Assembly (NCBI GenBank): GCA_021209875.1
Contig: JAGYVD010000006.1
Span: forward strand, 62,001 to 126,000
DNA length: 64,000 nt
Reading direction: 5' to 3'
DNA from: Rosellinia necatrix
Lineage: Eukaryota; Ascomycota; Sordariomycetes; Xylariales; Xylariaceae
A model generated the notes under the pieces. That model made no database searches and was not told the DNA's origin. It saw only the letters and a list, made by a program, of their open reading frames with translations. Positions 47,191 to 57,406 of this stretch are shown here, piece after piece (the stretch's first letter is position 1; each line of letters begins with the position of its first letter). Made by a program: the position numbers and the translations under genes.

Positions 47191-49708
47191 GTCTAAAGTG
47201 CCCGATGGCTGATGGCAGTGTACGCTGCGTGTGGTGCACTACACTACACTATGTAGGACCGAAGAGCCACGTTGCTGGTGCTAACAGACCTGGGATAGAT
47301 TACCTGAGTTCGCTTCGCAATCCTGCGGAAGGATTTCGCCTGATCCCGGTGGCGAGGCCGCGGACAGACACGTGTGATAGCACTTGTATTAGGTAGCTCA
47401 AGATGACATCCATCCACGGCGATGGCTATGCTCATGCCGACCCGACCGGCGAAAGCAGCTCAGCTGACTGTAGCACTGTAAATAGTAACCGGGACTTAAG
47501 GCATCTAATTACTGCCTGGAATCAACATGGCGTTCACATGGCGTCAAGATGGGCATCACGACACCTGCGACCGAGCTGGCCGACCCCGTGCTCTCAAGCC
47601 GTCGAGTGCGATTTAGGCATGTATAATGTAGATGAGCTGGAACTCGACTGGAACACGAATTGTATTCGTCGCTTTGTCGGCGTAGGTTCCTGTTTGTGAT
47701 GGGCCCGAGTACCGGCAGATGCGGGAAGGAAATACCGTACATATGTAGTATCCAAGTCACATTTTGAGTTACCAACTCGAGTTACCATGGCGTACATGTC
47801 TGGAGAGATGGCTGGTAGAAAGGCGGCACATAGCGCTTAGCGACAAAAAGCAACCCGAAAATAGAGTTTGGTGAGTTAGTGAGTGTAAGTTTGAGAGAAG
47901 GATCCCAAGATCTAGAAAGGAGGGGAAGGGGTGTGGTTAGTGGTATGTTGCACACCACCTACACCTACACGTGTGCTGCACACGCACATACTACCTACGG
48001 TAGGCAGGTCGAGGTATGGCATAAGAGGGGTCATGGACTATAAGGCTGAGGATATTTCATCTGTCACCTGTGTTAGGTAGGTAGTAACTGTACCCGTATT
48101 TTGGCTACCTACCTGGATAGCCTGGGGAATAAAGGTGTGTTCCAACTTCGGTAAACGCTTCGAGGCACTTCATGCGAGGGGGGGGGGGCGTGTTTTGCTG
48201 AAAGCGGAATGTGGCGTGTGGCGCGTGGTTATCATGATCGCTGAGATCGCTGAATAGACACCCTGTTGGTAACAGCTACATTCCAGGGCGGTTCTACTGG
48301 TGGCCAATAAGAATTCTCCATTTATAACCTAGCCAATGGCCATGTCGCTGGCTGCCGAGTTTAGATGGACTATCCGAGCAGTTTCGAGCTCGCAAGGGCT
48401 CATCCGACGCCCCCTCACCCCCTAAAAAAAAGCCCCCTGGCCGGCAACGCAACCCTCATACGATATCTCCATCTAGCCTTGCATATGGCCTGATCTCCCC
48501 ACTTGGCTAGATTGCTGGGTCAGTCGCCCTGACAGGTTCTCAAGTTTAAGATCCAGGCCTCATTCTTCCTTCCATTGCCCAAGGTAACAGTCCTACCTAC
48601 CTAGTCGGATTGGGCATGTCCATCATCTGAGTCTAGTAATTTTGACGTTGGAACAGCCTCCCCAACCCTAATTGCGGGTAGACCCTGCCCTACACATAAG
48701 ATCGAAATCTATGTACACAACTCAACTTAGAATAGGTAGCGTAGGTAGGTGGTAGAATTTATATACTCTTTATAGCGCCTCAAGGCTGTCTCCGGTATGT
48801 ATGTCTCAACTTCACTACAATTCTTGTACCCACTTTCGCTTTCTTTTTCTCTTGTCCCACGTTGAAATTGAGAACGCTTTTGCACCACCGTGATATGTAT
48901 ATCTGTCTTCAGTCAATCTTCCGTGTTGTATAGTTATCGTTACAATACCTGGGTCTTCGTTGGGTAGGCACCCTAGGTAGGCAAGTAACTCATCCAATCT
49001 TTGATCGGTACCATTCACCCCGCCTCCCTCTTCCTGCCTTTCCATCGGCTCCGCTTCCTCCCTCCAAGCGCAGCAGAAGTCAGGCCATAATTATTTAGGG
49101 ACCCATTATCCGATGACTGCCCCTTATACGCTAGCCGTCGTAGGTACTTGTCCTCATCGCCTAGAAAAGCTTGAGCCGGTAGTAGTCTCCCAGGCGCCAC
49201 CATCCTCCGCTCAGTCGGTTGCTGGGTAGGTATGTTGTACATTGGTGGAGCTATGTCGAAAAAACAATAGCATGTGCATCATCGAGTTTGCACAATCCCA
49301 CTCGGATCGAAACCGCAACCCTGATCATGACCTCCCTCCCCTACCTCTCTTACCGCCGGTACGCTAGGAGCCTGAGCTAGTGTAGTGTAAGTATACCATG
49401 TACTTAGTCCTTTAGGTAGGAGCTGGGTTGGGTGGGCAATATTACGGTACCTTGATGCGAGTCGCTCCTTCTCTTCGGCCGTCTTAGCCAAAGTAAATAA
49501 TAGGTATACAATGCCGTGAACATGGTCCAACCATACCTACTGAGTACGTGGAGATGTATGACGGTTACATGTAAATGTTATCGCGCCGGGTAGTCGCATA
49601 TAGGTACCAGATATCCCAGGGTCTCGTCTCCGACAAGGGAGTGCGTTGGCCAGTCGTTGGCTCTCCCCGGACATCTGGTCACAGACGAAACCCCCAAGTC
49701 GTAGACTC

Positions 49709-49770
49709 TCACCTACCTACTTACCTACCTGCCTACCCACCTATCTACCTATAGGTACCTAGGTAGATAG
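49709..49770. repeat. TACC/TAGG palindromic tract
   Basis: TACCTACTTACCTACCTGCC, CACCTATCTACC and TATAGGTACCTAGGTAGATAG. The left half is mainly TACC and the right half TAGG, so the tract can fold back on itself. Confidence 0.85.
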
Positions 49771-50935
49771 TGTATTTACTATAGTACGTACATACATACC
49801 CATACCATGATACACGTACAGCCAACAATGCTGGACTGCCGCTTCCTCGTCTAAGTACTTACCCAAGAAAACCGACGCTACTACCTTCTATTCTTCTCGG
49901 GAACCGCCTCTCTTGTTCTTGCCCTGGGTAGGTGAATATTTCCCCCGTTAATCCCGGTCTAGATGCCCATCCCAAGATCCGCACCATTCTTGATACCTCA
50001 ACTATTGCCCAGGTTGGCATCTCTAACCGTGGGCCACTCCTGTGCCACGAGCAACGCGAGCCCTGGCAATAATACGGTATGTAGTGTACCTCGCCCACAC
50101 GGCACTGTACTCGACTGTACTGGCGACGTCTGGCGTCTGCGATCCGGCTCCCAGCTGGGCCTTAATTTGCCCGCGATCTCTGATCCGCCGTCATCTGCTC
50201 ACTGCCCTACTGCCCGTGCCGATGCTGGTATACCGTGCTTGTGCGTCCCGCACAGATACTGGGTATTACCTTTATCTAACTACACTAGCCAAGCGTTGAC
50301 GCTCCCGCTGCCATCGCCGGAGTCAGGCCATTTTCCATTTTCGTGTTCGCTTCCCTCCAGTGTCGGGCGGTGTCGGCCATTGTGCTAGGTATGGTGTTGC
50401 CCGTGCAAGGTGTAGACGTCCCCTGGAAGTCCCCGGCGACCTCTGGTCTCTTCGCTTCAGCTTCGATTACTATGCCCATACTGATTTTGAAAAAAACCCA
50501 CCCCCTCCATCAAGTGATCCGAATTCCTCCGTTTATCTAAAGTTATCGTGCCTACAAGAAGAGACGGGGTGCTCGTTGTTCGTGACCAGGGATTCTCCTC
50601 TCCATCAGATGCCCCGATCCCGACTACAATACACTCGCCACGCCACAGCAACTTACTAACGATGGGCTCCCCATTGTAGTACACAGCCAACAACAATACA
50701 CGCCAACTATTCGACTTCACCGTATATCTGCTCACCCTATCCATCTAGACGTCACACAGGGAAAAAAAAAACACAATCTCAACATCTACGCATAGACCCT
50801 ATCGGCGGTCCATTGCCATATCTCCTAGACGCCATACGGATACTGGGCTATTCCATACCTCGTGGCCTACCAAAAGTAGGGGAGACTTAAGGGTCGGACC
50901 CAACGGTCTTCTCACACTTCGCCAGGAGAGTCGTC

Positions 50936-52529
50936 ATGGATGCACGTGTTATGCAAGACATCGACGGTTATTCCTCCTCTTGTGTTAATGTGAGTGGGTT
51001 ATAATCACCAAACCGCAACCCGCCGGCCCGAACGACTGGCGGCGTGCCAAGGCTGTTTCGTCGTTAATACAAAATAGGGTGCTGAGACCTTCTTCGACAA
51101 CTCAGCAGACTTCACTCAGCAATTTGCCTCGACTAACTTCTGGGACACCACCCTGGACGACTCGTCCACCTCGAGCTTCGTGAACTCGGCGGCAGCTTCC
51201 GTCTCACTACATACGCCGAGCACAACCGCTAACTCGCCGGCTTCTCATACATCTGCGGAGCTTCCCAGCAAACCAAGATACCAGCCCCATAAACACAGCA
51301 TTCCTGGGAAATCTGGGCCCAAGAAACGAAGGTGTTCAGAAGAATCGAAGACCTCAAGAGTCATCCAAGATCCGTCCGCACTTGACTGCTCCGACTACTG
51401 GCTTCGTTTCGACAGTGACAACGAAAGTCTAGATCATTTTCTGGGCTACAACTCGCAGGACACCAAGCACGTAGGTCCCCTTTGTCCTGCATCTGCGTGT
51501 GGCGGAGGAAAGGGGACGGATGCTCGCTTTTCGTTGAACGCCGCTGAGTCTTTCGCTGATGTACAGGTCAGGTCGCTGAGTCTAAGCCGTCCTCTTTCAA
51601 AGGCAAGCACGCTCGGGACGACCGGCGACACAAACAAAGTGGCTCTCCCGCCAGTGACAAGCGAGCTCATCGACGATAGCGCCTTAGACCAAGCGCTTTC
51701 AGATGAGGATGATCTATTTTCCATGGCTTTAGTTCACGAATTAGGAAAGGCGACCACTAGTGCACCAGCACCGCCGCCTCCTGAAGCCCAAGAGAGGCTA
51801 TATTCTACCCCCCTGAGCTGGGAACCACCTCGCCCGGGTTACCACATGAATTACATGAACACAACAAATATGCCCATTGGCGACGCGGAACGCCAACGCC
51901 TTTTGGCGATCGCTCTGGGCACAGGGCAGGCACCGACGCCGCAAACGTCCCGACCACCAGCGGTGGCGGACTTTCACTTCGAGATGACGCAAAGCCCCTC
52001 GGATTCAACAAGTAACACGCCAGAACCAAAACCACGCAACACAGCGGCAAAGCCGCCTGCGCCTTCGCGCAAGAACTCATCCGAGACTGGTGAGAAACCG
52101 AAAGAAAAACCAAAGAACAGCGAACGAGCGGCACACAACGATATTGAAAGGAAATATCGTACGAATCTAAAGGACAAAATTGCCGAACTACGTGATGCCA
52201 TTCCATCTCTACGTGCCATACCGGAGGATGAGGATCCAAACTCGCCGGCCGGGTCGTCAAGAACCGCACCCAAGGTTAGCAAGGTACGTCTTTACTACTC
52301 CCAGTTTCATGTTTTGTGTTTGCTTACTGACAATTTGGTTAAGGGGACGGTCCTGACCAAGGCAACCGAATATATTCATCAACTGGAGCGGCGAAATCGT
52401 TCAGTAGCACAGAAGAACGAGGAGTTAGCTCGAAGACTACAAGCCTTTGAGCAGCTCGTCGGCGCTCCCCCCGGATCGAACTGGCGACCTCAAGGTTACG
52501 GAGGTCCGGTATATAACCAGCGTTTCTAA
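50936..52529 (+). CDS. bHLH transcription factor, SREBP-type tyrosine in basic region
   Basis: Exons 50936-50989, 51078-52283 and 52344-52529 give 481 residues. Exon 1 (MDARVMQDIDGYSSSCVN) joins GAETFFDNSADFTQQFASTN in phase 0. A long disordered region with FDSDNESLDHFLGYNSQDT and SEDGD-like acidic stretches may activate transcription. The bHLH begins near 365: SERAAHNDIERKYRTNLKDK, IAELRDAIPSLR, a loop holding the last intron, then GTVLTKATEYIHQLERRN and a zipper-like heptad (NEELARRLQAFEQLVG). HNDIERKYR has Tyr where most bHLH proteins have Arg, the hallmark of SREBP-like factors that bind E-box and SRE sites. Fungal relatives act in sterol, hypoxia or developmental control; no transmembrane segments follow, so this is not a membrane-tethered SREBP. 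The last intron is 60 bases with no stop, so its retention would insert 20 residues. Confidence 0.88.
52284..52343 (+). other. In-frame 60-base intron in the HLH loop
   Basis: GTACGT donor after KVSK and a TTAAG acceptor before GTVLTKATEY. Length divisible by three and no stop codon inside, so retained transcripts would still be translated with a 20-residue hydrophobic insert ahead of helix 2. Confidence 0.8.
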
Positions 52530-53867
52530 AATCGAATTTTAAACCTGCATTCAATACCATACCAACTTCGTCATCCCAGCACCAAACACTACATGCGTTT
52601 ATATATGAACGCTAAATCTCTAATTGATTGCATTGGTCGGTGTTTTCTCGGCGTGGGCGTTCTAGGGAAAACAAAAAGCTCGCGGATTATACTGTACGCA
52701 GACCACACTCATCTCACAAATCTGACGAAGGCATGAGGTAACGAAACTGGGTTGGGAAGGGAAAAAGGGCCATAGGGACCATGTTATCCTTCAGATTTCC
52801 TACCCTTTCCGGTTCCCTCTTGTCGTGCTTTCTTATTTCGAACCTATATATCACCAAAAGTTGGCGGCCAAGCGAGGATATTGCACAAGCGAATGGATGG
52901 AGGACAGGTGGATTTATCTGTTTCTTTTCTTTTGTGTTGCTTATACGATACCACCGCTTCGATGCTGAAGTGTCTATGTGCTCATCCATGTCTTTGACAT
53001 CGACGAAAAAAGATCATCCACCACTGGATGGATTGTTTTTAGCTAGCCGCGTATTTAGTTGATGGAAAGACCTGAACGGACCAGAGTCAGGTGTTATTTA
53101 GGCTTTGCGTCTGGCACATAAAGCGTCATCGCGCCTACTATATGATGTAAGGCATAATACATATGATACATCCTACCTACATTTACTACAAATGCTAGTG
53201 GGCTCTTCAAGGTCATTTGGCCAATGTTGTGGCCGGTACATATGCAAAATTGTGTTTTATTGATCGGATAGCATATAGTTAGAGACTAAGCGGCGGAGAG
53301 ACGTTGTTACCTAGGTAGCTAGACGAGATAACCTCCGTTGCTAATGGCACCGCGGGTAATCCATACTATTATGGTTTGACCATGTGCGCTTGGAACATCG
53401 TGCTGGGGCTGGCTAGTTTTGTTATCAATATTGAGTCTCCGAATGACATCTGACACTTACCCTCCTATCAGACTTCATTCAACGATTTAATCCGCACAAG
53501 CATTCTACTGTCTAAAGGGCTACTTAATAGGTCCCTTCCGTTTCTAAAGGTGGATTGGAGTTCGTTATATATGTTAGTTCCGCCTCTTGACCAGGACCTA
53601 ACCTAAGCGCGCGGCATCGCTATACCTAGTAAATTTACAGCCGCGGTCCATGGCATTGCTTCTCTCATATCTGTTCGTTCGCTATAGGCTAGGGATATAT
53701 ATATGTAGATGTACAAGAGCCTTACAGTACAATAATCGAATGCGCGAAACTGGAGAGAACGGAGTTGCTTAGGTCGTCCGCCCTCTTTCATCTCGGCACT
53801 GCATGTGGGGGTTGTTTTCGTTCGTGGGTATATCGAATTAACAAAGAGCGAAGCGTCTTTTTTAATC
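52530..53867. other. Convergent intergenic 1.3 kb
   Basis: 3' flanks of the bHLH and ICP55 genes. No gene recognised; the open frame at 52781-53062 looks fortuitous. Confidence 0.5.
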
Positions 53868-55472
53868 TTAGTCTCTAAGGGCTTCGATATCGGCGACCTC
53901 CTTGACGGCTTCGGTGGTTAGGATCAGAGGGTTGTCGTCGCCCACGGCGACGCTATCCTCGATACGCACAGCCATGCCGCGGAAGTGCGCTGGAAAGCGG
54001 TCATCGTCAGCATCGGGCACGTAGATGCCGGGCTCGACGGTGACACAGTGACCCTCGCGCAAGACCACAGAGCGCGGGTAGCCGGGGATGTCGTGGACGT
54101 CGAGGCCGACGTAGTGACCGACGTGGTGCGGGAAGAGCACGCGCATGGCGCCACCCCGGCCGAGGGCGAAGCCGAGCCGGCCGAGCTCCTGCGCAAGGCC
54201 GCGCTCGGTGACGCCCTGGAGGTCGTCGAGGGTCATGTTGGCGCTCGCGCGACAGAGCGAGACGACGGACCGCTGTACGTTTAGGACCGCGCCGTACAGG
54301 TCGCGCTGGGCGGCGGTGAACTTGCCGGACACGGGCCACGTGCGCGTGATGTCGGTGATGTAGGTGCCGTACTCGCCGCCGGCGTCGACCAGGACCGTCT
54401 CGCCGGGCACCAAGGCCGCCCGGTTGAGCACGTAGTGGATCAGCAGGCCGCGCGGCCCACCGGCCACGACGGGGACGTAGGCGTGCCCGTCGAGCCCGGA
54501 TGTCTGGTACTCGTACTCGAGGAAGGCGGCCAAGTCCTTCTCGGACGCCCACTCGCGCCGCATGGCGGCCGTGAGGGCGCGGCCGGACAGCTGGCCCGCA
54601 CGCCGCATGTTGGCGATCTCGGCGGGCGACTTGATGGCGCGCAGCTCGTTGACGTGCGGGCGCAAGGGCTCGTACGACAAGATGTGTGGCGCGCAGCGCT
54701 TGAGCAGGGCACGCAGCGCCACCTCGGAGGCGCCGTGCGGGCTGCGCGCCGCGTCCGAGTAGATGGCGGTCACGCCGTCGAAGGCGCCGGCCAGGGCGGC
54801 GGCGGGGTCGGCGATGTCGCCCGCCTCATCAGCGTTCCACACGTCCCGGGCGGCGTCAACGCCACTCCAAGGGCCGTTCCACTGCTCCCGCGTCGGGTCC
54901 TTGGATCGACAGAGTAGGTAGAAGCGGTAATCGCCGTCGCTTAGCTTGCGGAGGACGGCTAGCGACTCCGGCTCGGCGAAGCCCGTCAGGTACAGAAAGT
55001 TGGACTCCTGCCGGAACGGGTAGAACACGGCGCCGCTGCGGTACCGGAGCTCGGCGGCGGGCAGGACCACGGCCGAACCCGCCGGCAACCGCGCCATCAG
55101 TGCCGCCCGCCGCAGGTGGTGCTCCTGCGCCGTTATCCCGGGCGTCAGCTCGCCCGGTCCTAGGAGGTGTGGGTGCGTCTCGTGCGTGGGCTGGCCGAAG
55201 AGTAGCTGGGAGGCGGGGACGGGGCTCGTTGCGTAGGCTCGGCTGCTGCTGACGCTGCTGACGCTGCTACATATTGATCTTGTTGTTCTTGTTCTTGTTG
55301 TTGTTCTTGCTGTTCTTGTTGTTCTTGATGTCTGCGGACACCGGGTTTGGGCTGGCCTCCGTACAGGTTGGGAAGAGGGGGTTGATATTGGTCTCCTTTG
55401 GAAGTGACAGCGGCGGGTTGGCGGCTCGAAGGATTTCTGAAGCTGCCGGAGAGGCAGTCTGCTTGATTTCAT
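53868..55472 (-). CDS. ICP55: Mitochondrial intermediate cleaving peptidase Icp55 (M24B aminopeptidase P family)
   Basis: Single exon, 534 residues. Residues 1-85 are rich in Arg, Ser and Thr and lack acidic residues, a mitochondrial presequence; the Thr/Arg repeat near 45-70 (TTCTTG-type repeat in the DNA) is unusual. Then FGQPTHETHPHLLGPGELTP, GITAQEHHLRRAALMARLP and YPFRQESNFLYLTGFAEPES, the aminopeptidase P N-domain. The pita-bread catalytic domain gives metal ligands in VDAGGEYGTYITDITRTWP (two Asp, about 360 and 371), FPHHVGHYVGLDVHD (His, about 453), TVEPGIY (Glu, about 477) and RIEDSV (Glu, about 505); all five are present. Icp55 removes one bulky residue after the matrix processing peptidase and so stabilises proteins under the N-end rule. 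The gene is GC-rich throughout and runs divergently from DBF4. Confidence 0.95.
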   Translation of the reverse strand: MKSSRLPLRQLQKSFEPPTRRCHFQRRPISTPSSQPVRRPAQTRCPQTSRTTRTARTTTRTRTTRSICSSVSSVSSSRAYATSPVPASQLLFGQPTHETHPHLLGPGELTPGITAQEHHLRRAALMARLPAGSAVVLPAAELRYRSGAVFYPFRQESNFLYLTGFAEPESLAVLRKLSDGDYRFYLLCRSKDPTREQWNGPWSGVDAARDVWNADEAGDIADPAAALAGAFDGVTAIYSDAARSPHGASEVALRALLKRCAPHILSYEPLRPHVNELRAIKSPAEIANMRRAGQLSGRALTAAMRREWASEKDLAAFLEYEYQTSGLDGHAYVPVVAGGPRGLLIHYVLNRAALVPGETVLVDAGGEYGTYITDITRTWPVSGKFTAAQRDLYGAVLNVQRSVVSLCRASANMTLDDLQGVTERGLAQELGRLGFALGRGGAMRVLFPHHVGHYVGLDVHDIPGYPRSVVLREGHCVTVEPGIYVPDADDDRFPAHFRGMAVRIEDSVAVGDDNPLILTTEAVKEVADIEALRD

Positions 55473-56428
55473 GGCGAAAATTGCCGCCGAGGGCAGGCTA
55501 TCAGACCGGCCCTCTTCGCCTCATGAGCTGGCGGTGCAAGAGGAATCAGAGCTCCCCGCGTGGAGATGGTGCCGCCAATCAATATTGGCTCGGGCAATCC
55601 GTATTCCTGCCTCTATTCAACTTTCGGATTGTGGCATGTATATCTAGCAATTAGAGAGGCTTTCGCACATTAATGGTAAGGCCGAATTGCAAGTGAAGGT
55701 TGAAAAGGCTCTCTGTCTCGGTTTAGTGATGTTTGTTGCTAGCTGGTGTGGAATGCATGCAAATCTGTGTAACTGTCAGGTAGGTAGTACCTACCATGTA
55801 ATAATGTACACTGATAAAGTATTAGACAGTAACTAGTTCAAGTCCATTCAGACACCTAGATTAGACGTTAATACTACTACTACTACTAGTTCAAGTCCAT
55901 AGTTACTACTTACCTACCAATTATCTGCCCATATATTTAGCACAGGTGGGTAGGTATGGAAATGGGTATCTCCATTATCTCCTGGGCACGAGCCAAGGGT
56001 TTTCAACACTACACTACGATTCCGGGAACAAACCACGTGTATTGGTCTGCTGTAGCGCACGATAGTATCTCATGCTACACTATCTAATATGGCATGCAGA
56101 CCAGTGTGCCCGAGCGTATCCGAGCGTACCAACCGGCAACCCGCCGGATTGCCAGTGGTCTGCCAGTACCTAGGAAGTCGGGAGGCCTTGCCTAGACTAG
56201 CAATAGTCACGGTCCCAATCGACGGCGATGCATCCAAAGTGGAATGGTGCTGGGTGGTTGCCATGCACCTTCACGATGGTGTTGTTATGGTGGGGTAGAA
56301 CTGGGGGTAGAACTGGGGGGCTTGTGCTTAACATTGTTGTGTTGTTGTTTTTGTTATGTTATAGCCGTTCTTGGATAGGTGCTGGCCAGGGCCTGGTTAG
56401 GGACTTTGTTCTTTGTTCCAGTAGGAGG

Positions 56429-56480
56429 GTACCTACCTAGGTAGGTAGTTTAGGTGCTTTTAGGTTAGGTTAGGTAGGCT
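56429..56480. repeat. TACC/TAGG palindromic tract
   Basis: GGTACCTACCTAGGTAGG followed by TTAGGTTAGGTTAGGTAGG units. A second tract with CTTAGGTACCTAGATAGG lies at 56905-56960. Confidence 0.85.
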
Positions 56481-57203
56481 AGGCTGGTTACCGGTAACAC
56501 CGAACGACTGGAGAATTGTTAGTGGATGTGCCCCGTGCGCGCACCACCTCTTCCCGCGGTAGGGCGCCGCACCATTTGCTTGCTCACCGTGGAACATCAC
56601 TCGCTGCACGCTTTCTACTTGCTCACATGCTCACACGCCCATCCCGCTCTTGCTCTCCATCGAAGCTGCGCTGTGTCTTCGTGAGCCTCTGTACCGGCGT
56701 CTCTGTCGTGGGCTCGGGCAATTGATCCTCTCCTCGGCCGCACCAGAGATTCGCTGCGTCTCAATGCCCTTGTGAGGCCTGCTGCAGCCCGCTCGCGTCG
56801 TGCTTCTCCTCGTTCGTCTCTCCCCCCCATCTCGTCACGGTCCCCAGGTCTCCCTCGCGTGTCGGTGCCGTGTCAGCGCAGTGCACACGCTAAGTGACTA
56901 CACGCTTAGGTACCTAGATAGGCTACCACACGCTAGGTTACCTATCGTTCCTAGGTAAGGTTTCCGCTAAGGCATTAGAGCCCCTCCCGTGTTTCCAGCA
57001 CCCCCCAGACAGCTCAAATTGCACTCCTCAGTTGCATCTCAATTTGCATTTCACTCTACATTTCAATTTTGCTTTTGTGTTTTTCTTTGGCTTTTCTGAT
57101 AACTGACTCCCAATCCTCCTCGTCCATTAGGATTAGGACCAAGGTTCGCCTTTGGGCCCATGTCATCAACTGAATTAATTGCCCTGGACCTGATCTGACC
57201 CGC

Positions 57204-57236
57204 CCGTCCCCGTCCCCGTCCCCGTCCCCGTCCGCT
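57204..57236 (+). repeat. CCCGTC hexamer repeat
   Basis: Five near-identical CCCGTC units about 170 bases upstream of the DBF4 start, probably in its 5' UTR or promoter. Confidence 0.9.
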
Positions 57237-57406
57237 CGATTCTTTTGGTCACTTGGACAAGCTCGATCCGGCACTTCCCCTTCCACCACCAAAGCCTCCT
57301 TCCCAATTCCGTGTTCGACGTCCTTTCTTCCCACCCCCAAGTATGGTCACGGGTTTCATATATGGCAGCGATATCCCTATCTCCAACCCGCAGCCAGTTT
57401 TCCGTC

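Larger units (their letters stand above)
44823..50935. other. Gene-poor region, 6.1 kb
   Basis: Longest stretch without a recognised gene. It has TAGG tracts (48075-48115, 49709-49770), a run of G at about 48178-48188 and AT-rich patches. Two minus-strand areas with coding-like composition are listed separately. The 3 kb upstream of the bHLH gene (48-50.9 kb) may be an extended promoter. Confidence 0.5.
55473..57406. other. Divergent intergenic region ICP55/DBF4
   Basis: 1.9 kb with TAGG tracts (56429-56480, 56905-56960), a duplicated 16-base string ACTAGTTCAAGTCCAT at 55832 and 55885, a CT-rich stretch and a CCCGTC hexamer repeat at 57204. No gene recognised. Confidence 0.5.

Noticed and set aside
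40830..50935. Active secondary-metabolite cluster around the P450
   Set aside because: No synthase, transporter or dedicated regulator is present, the dioxygenase is frameshifted, and the bHLH gene is 6 kb away and of a conserved type.
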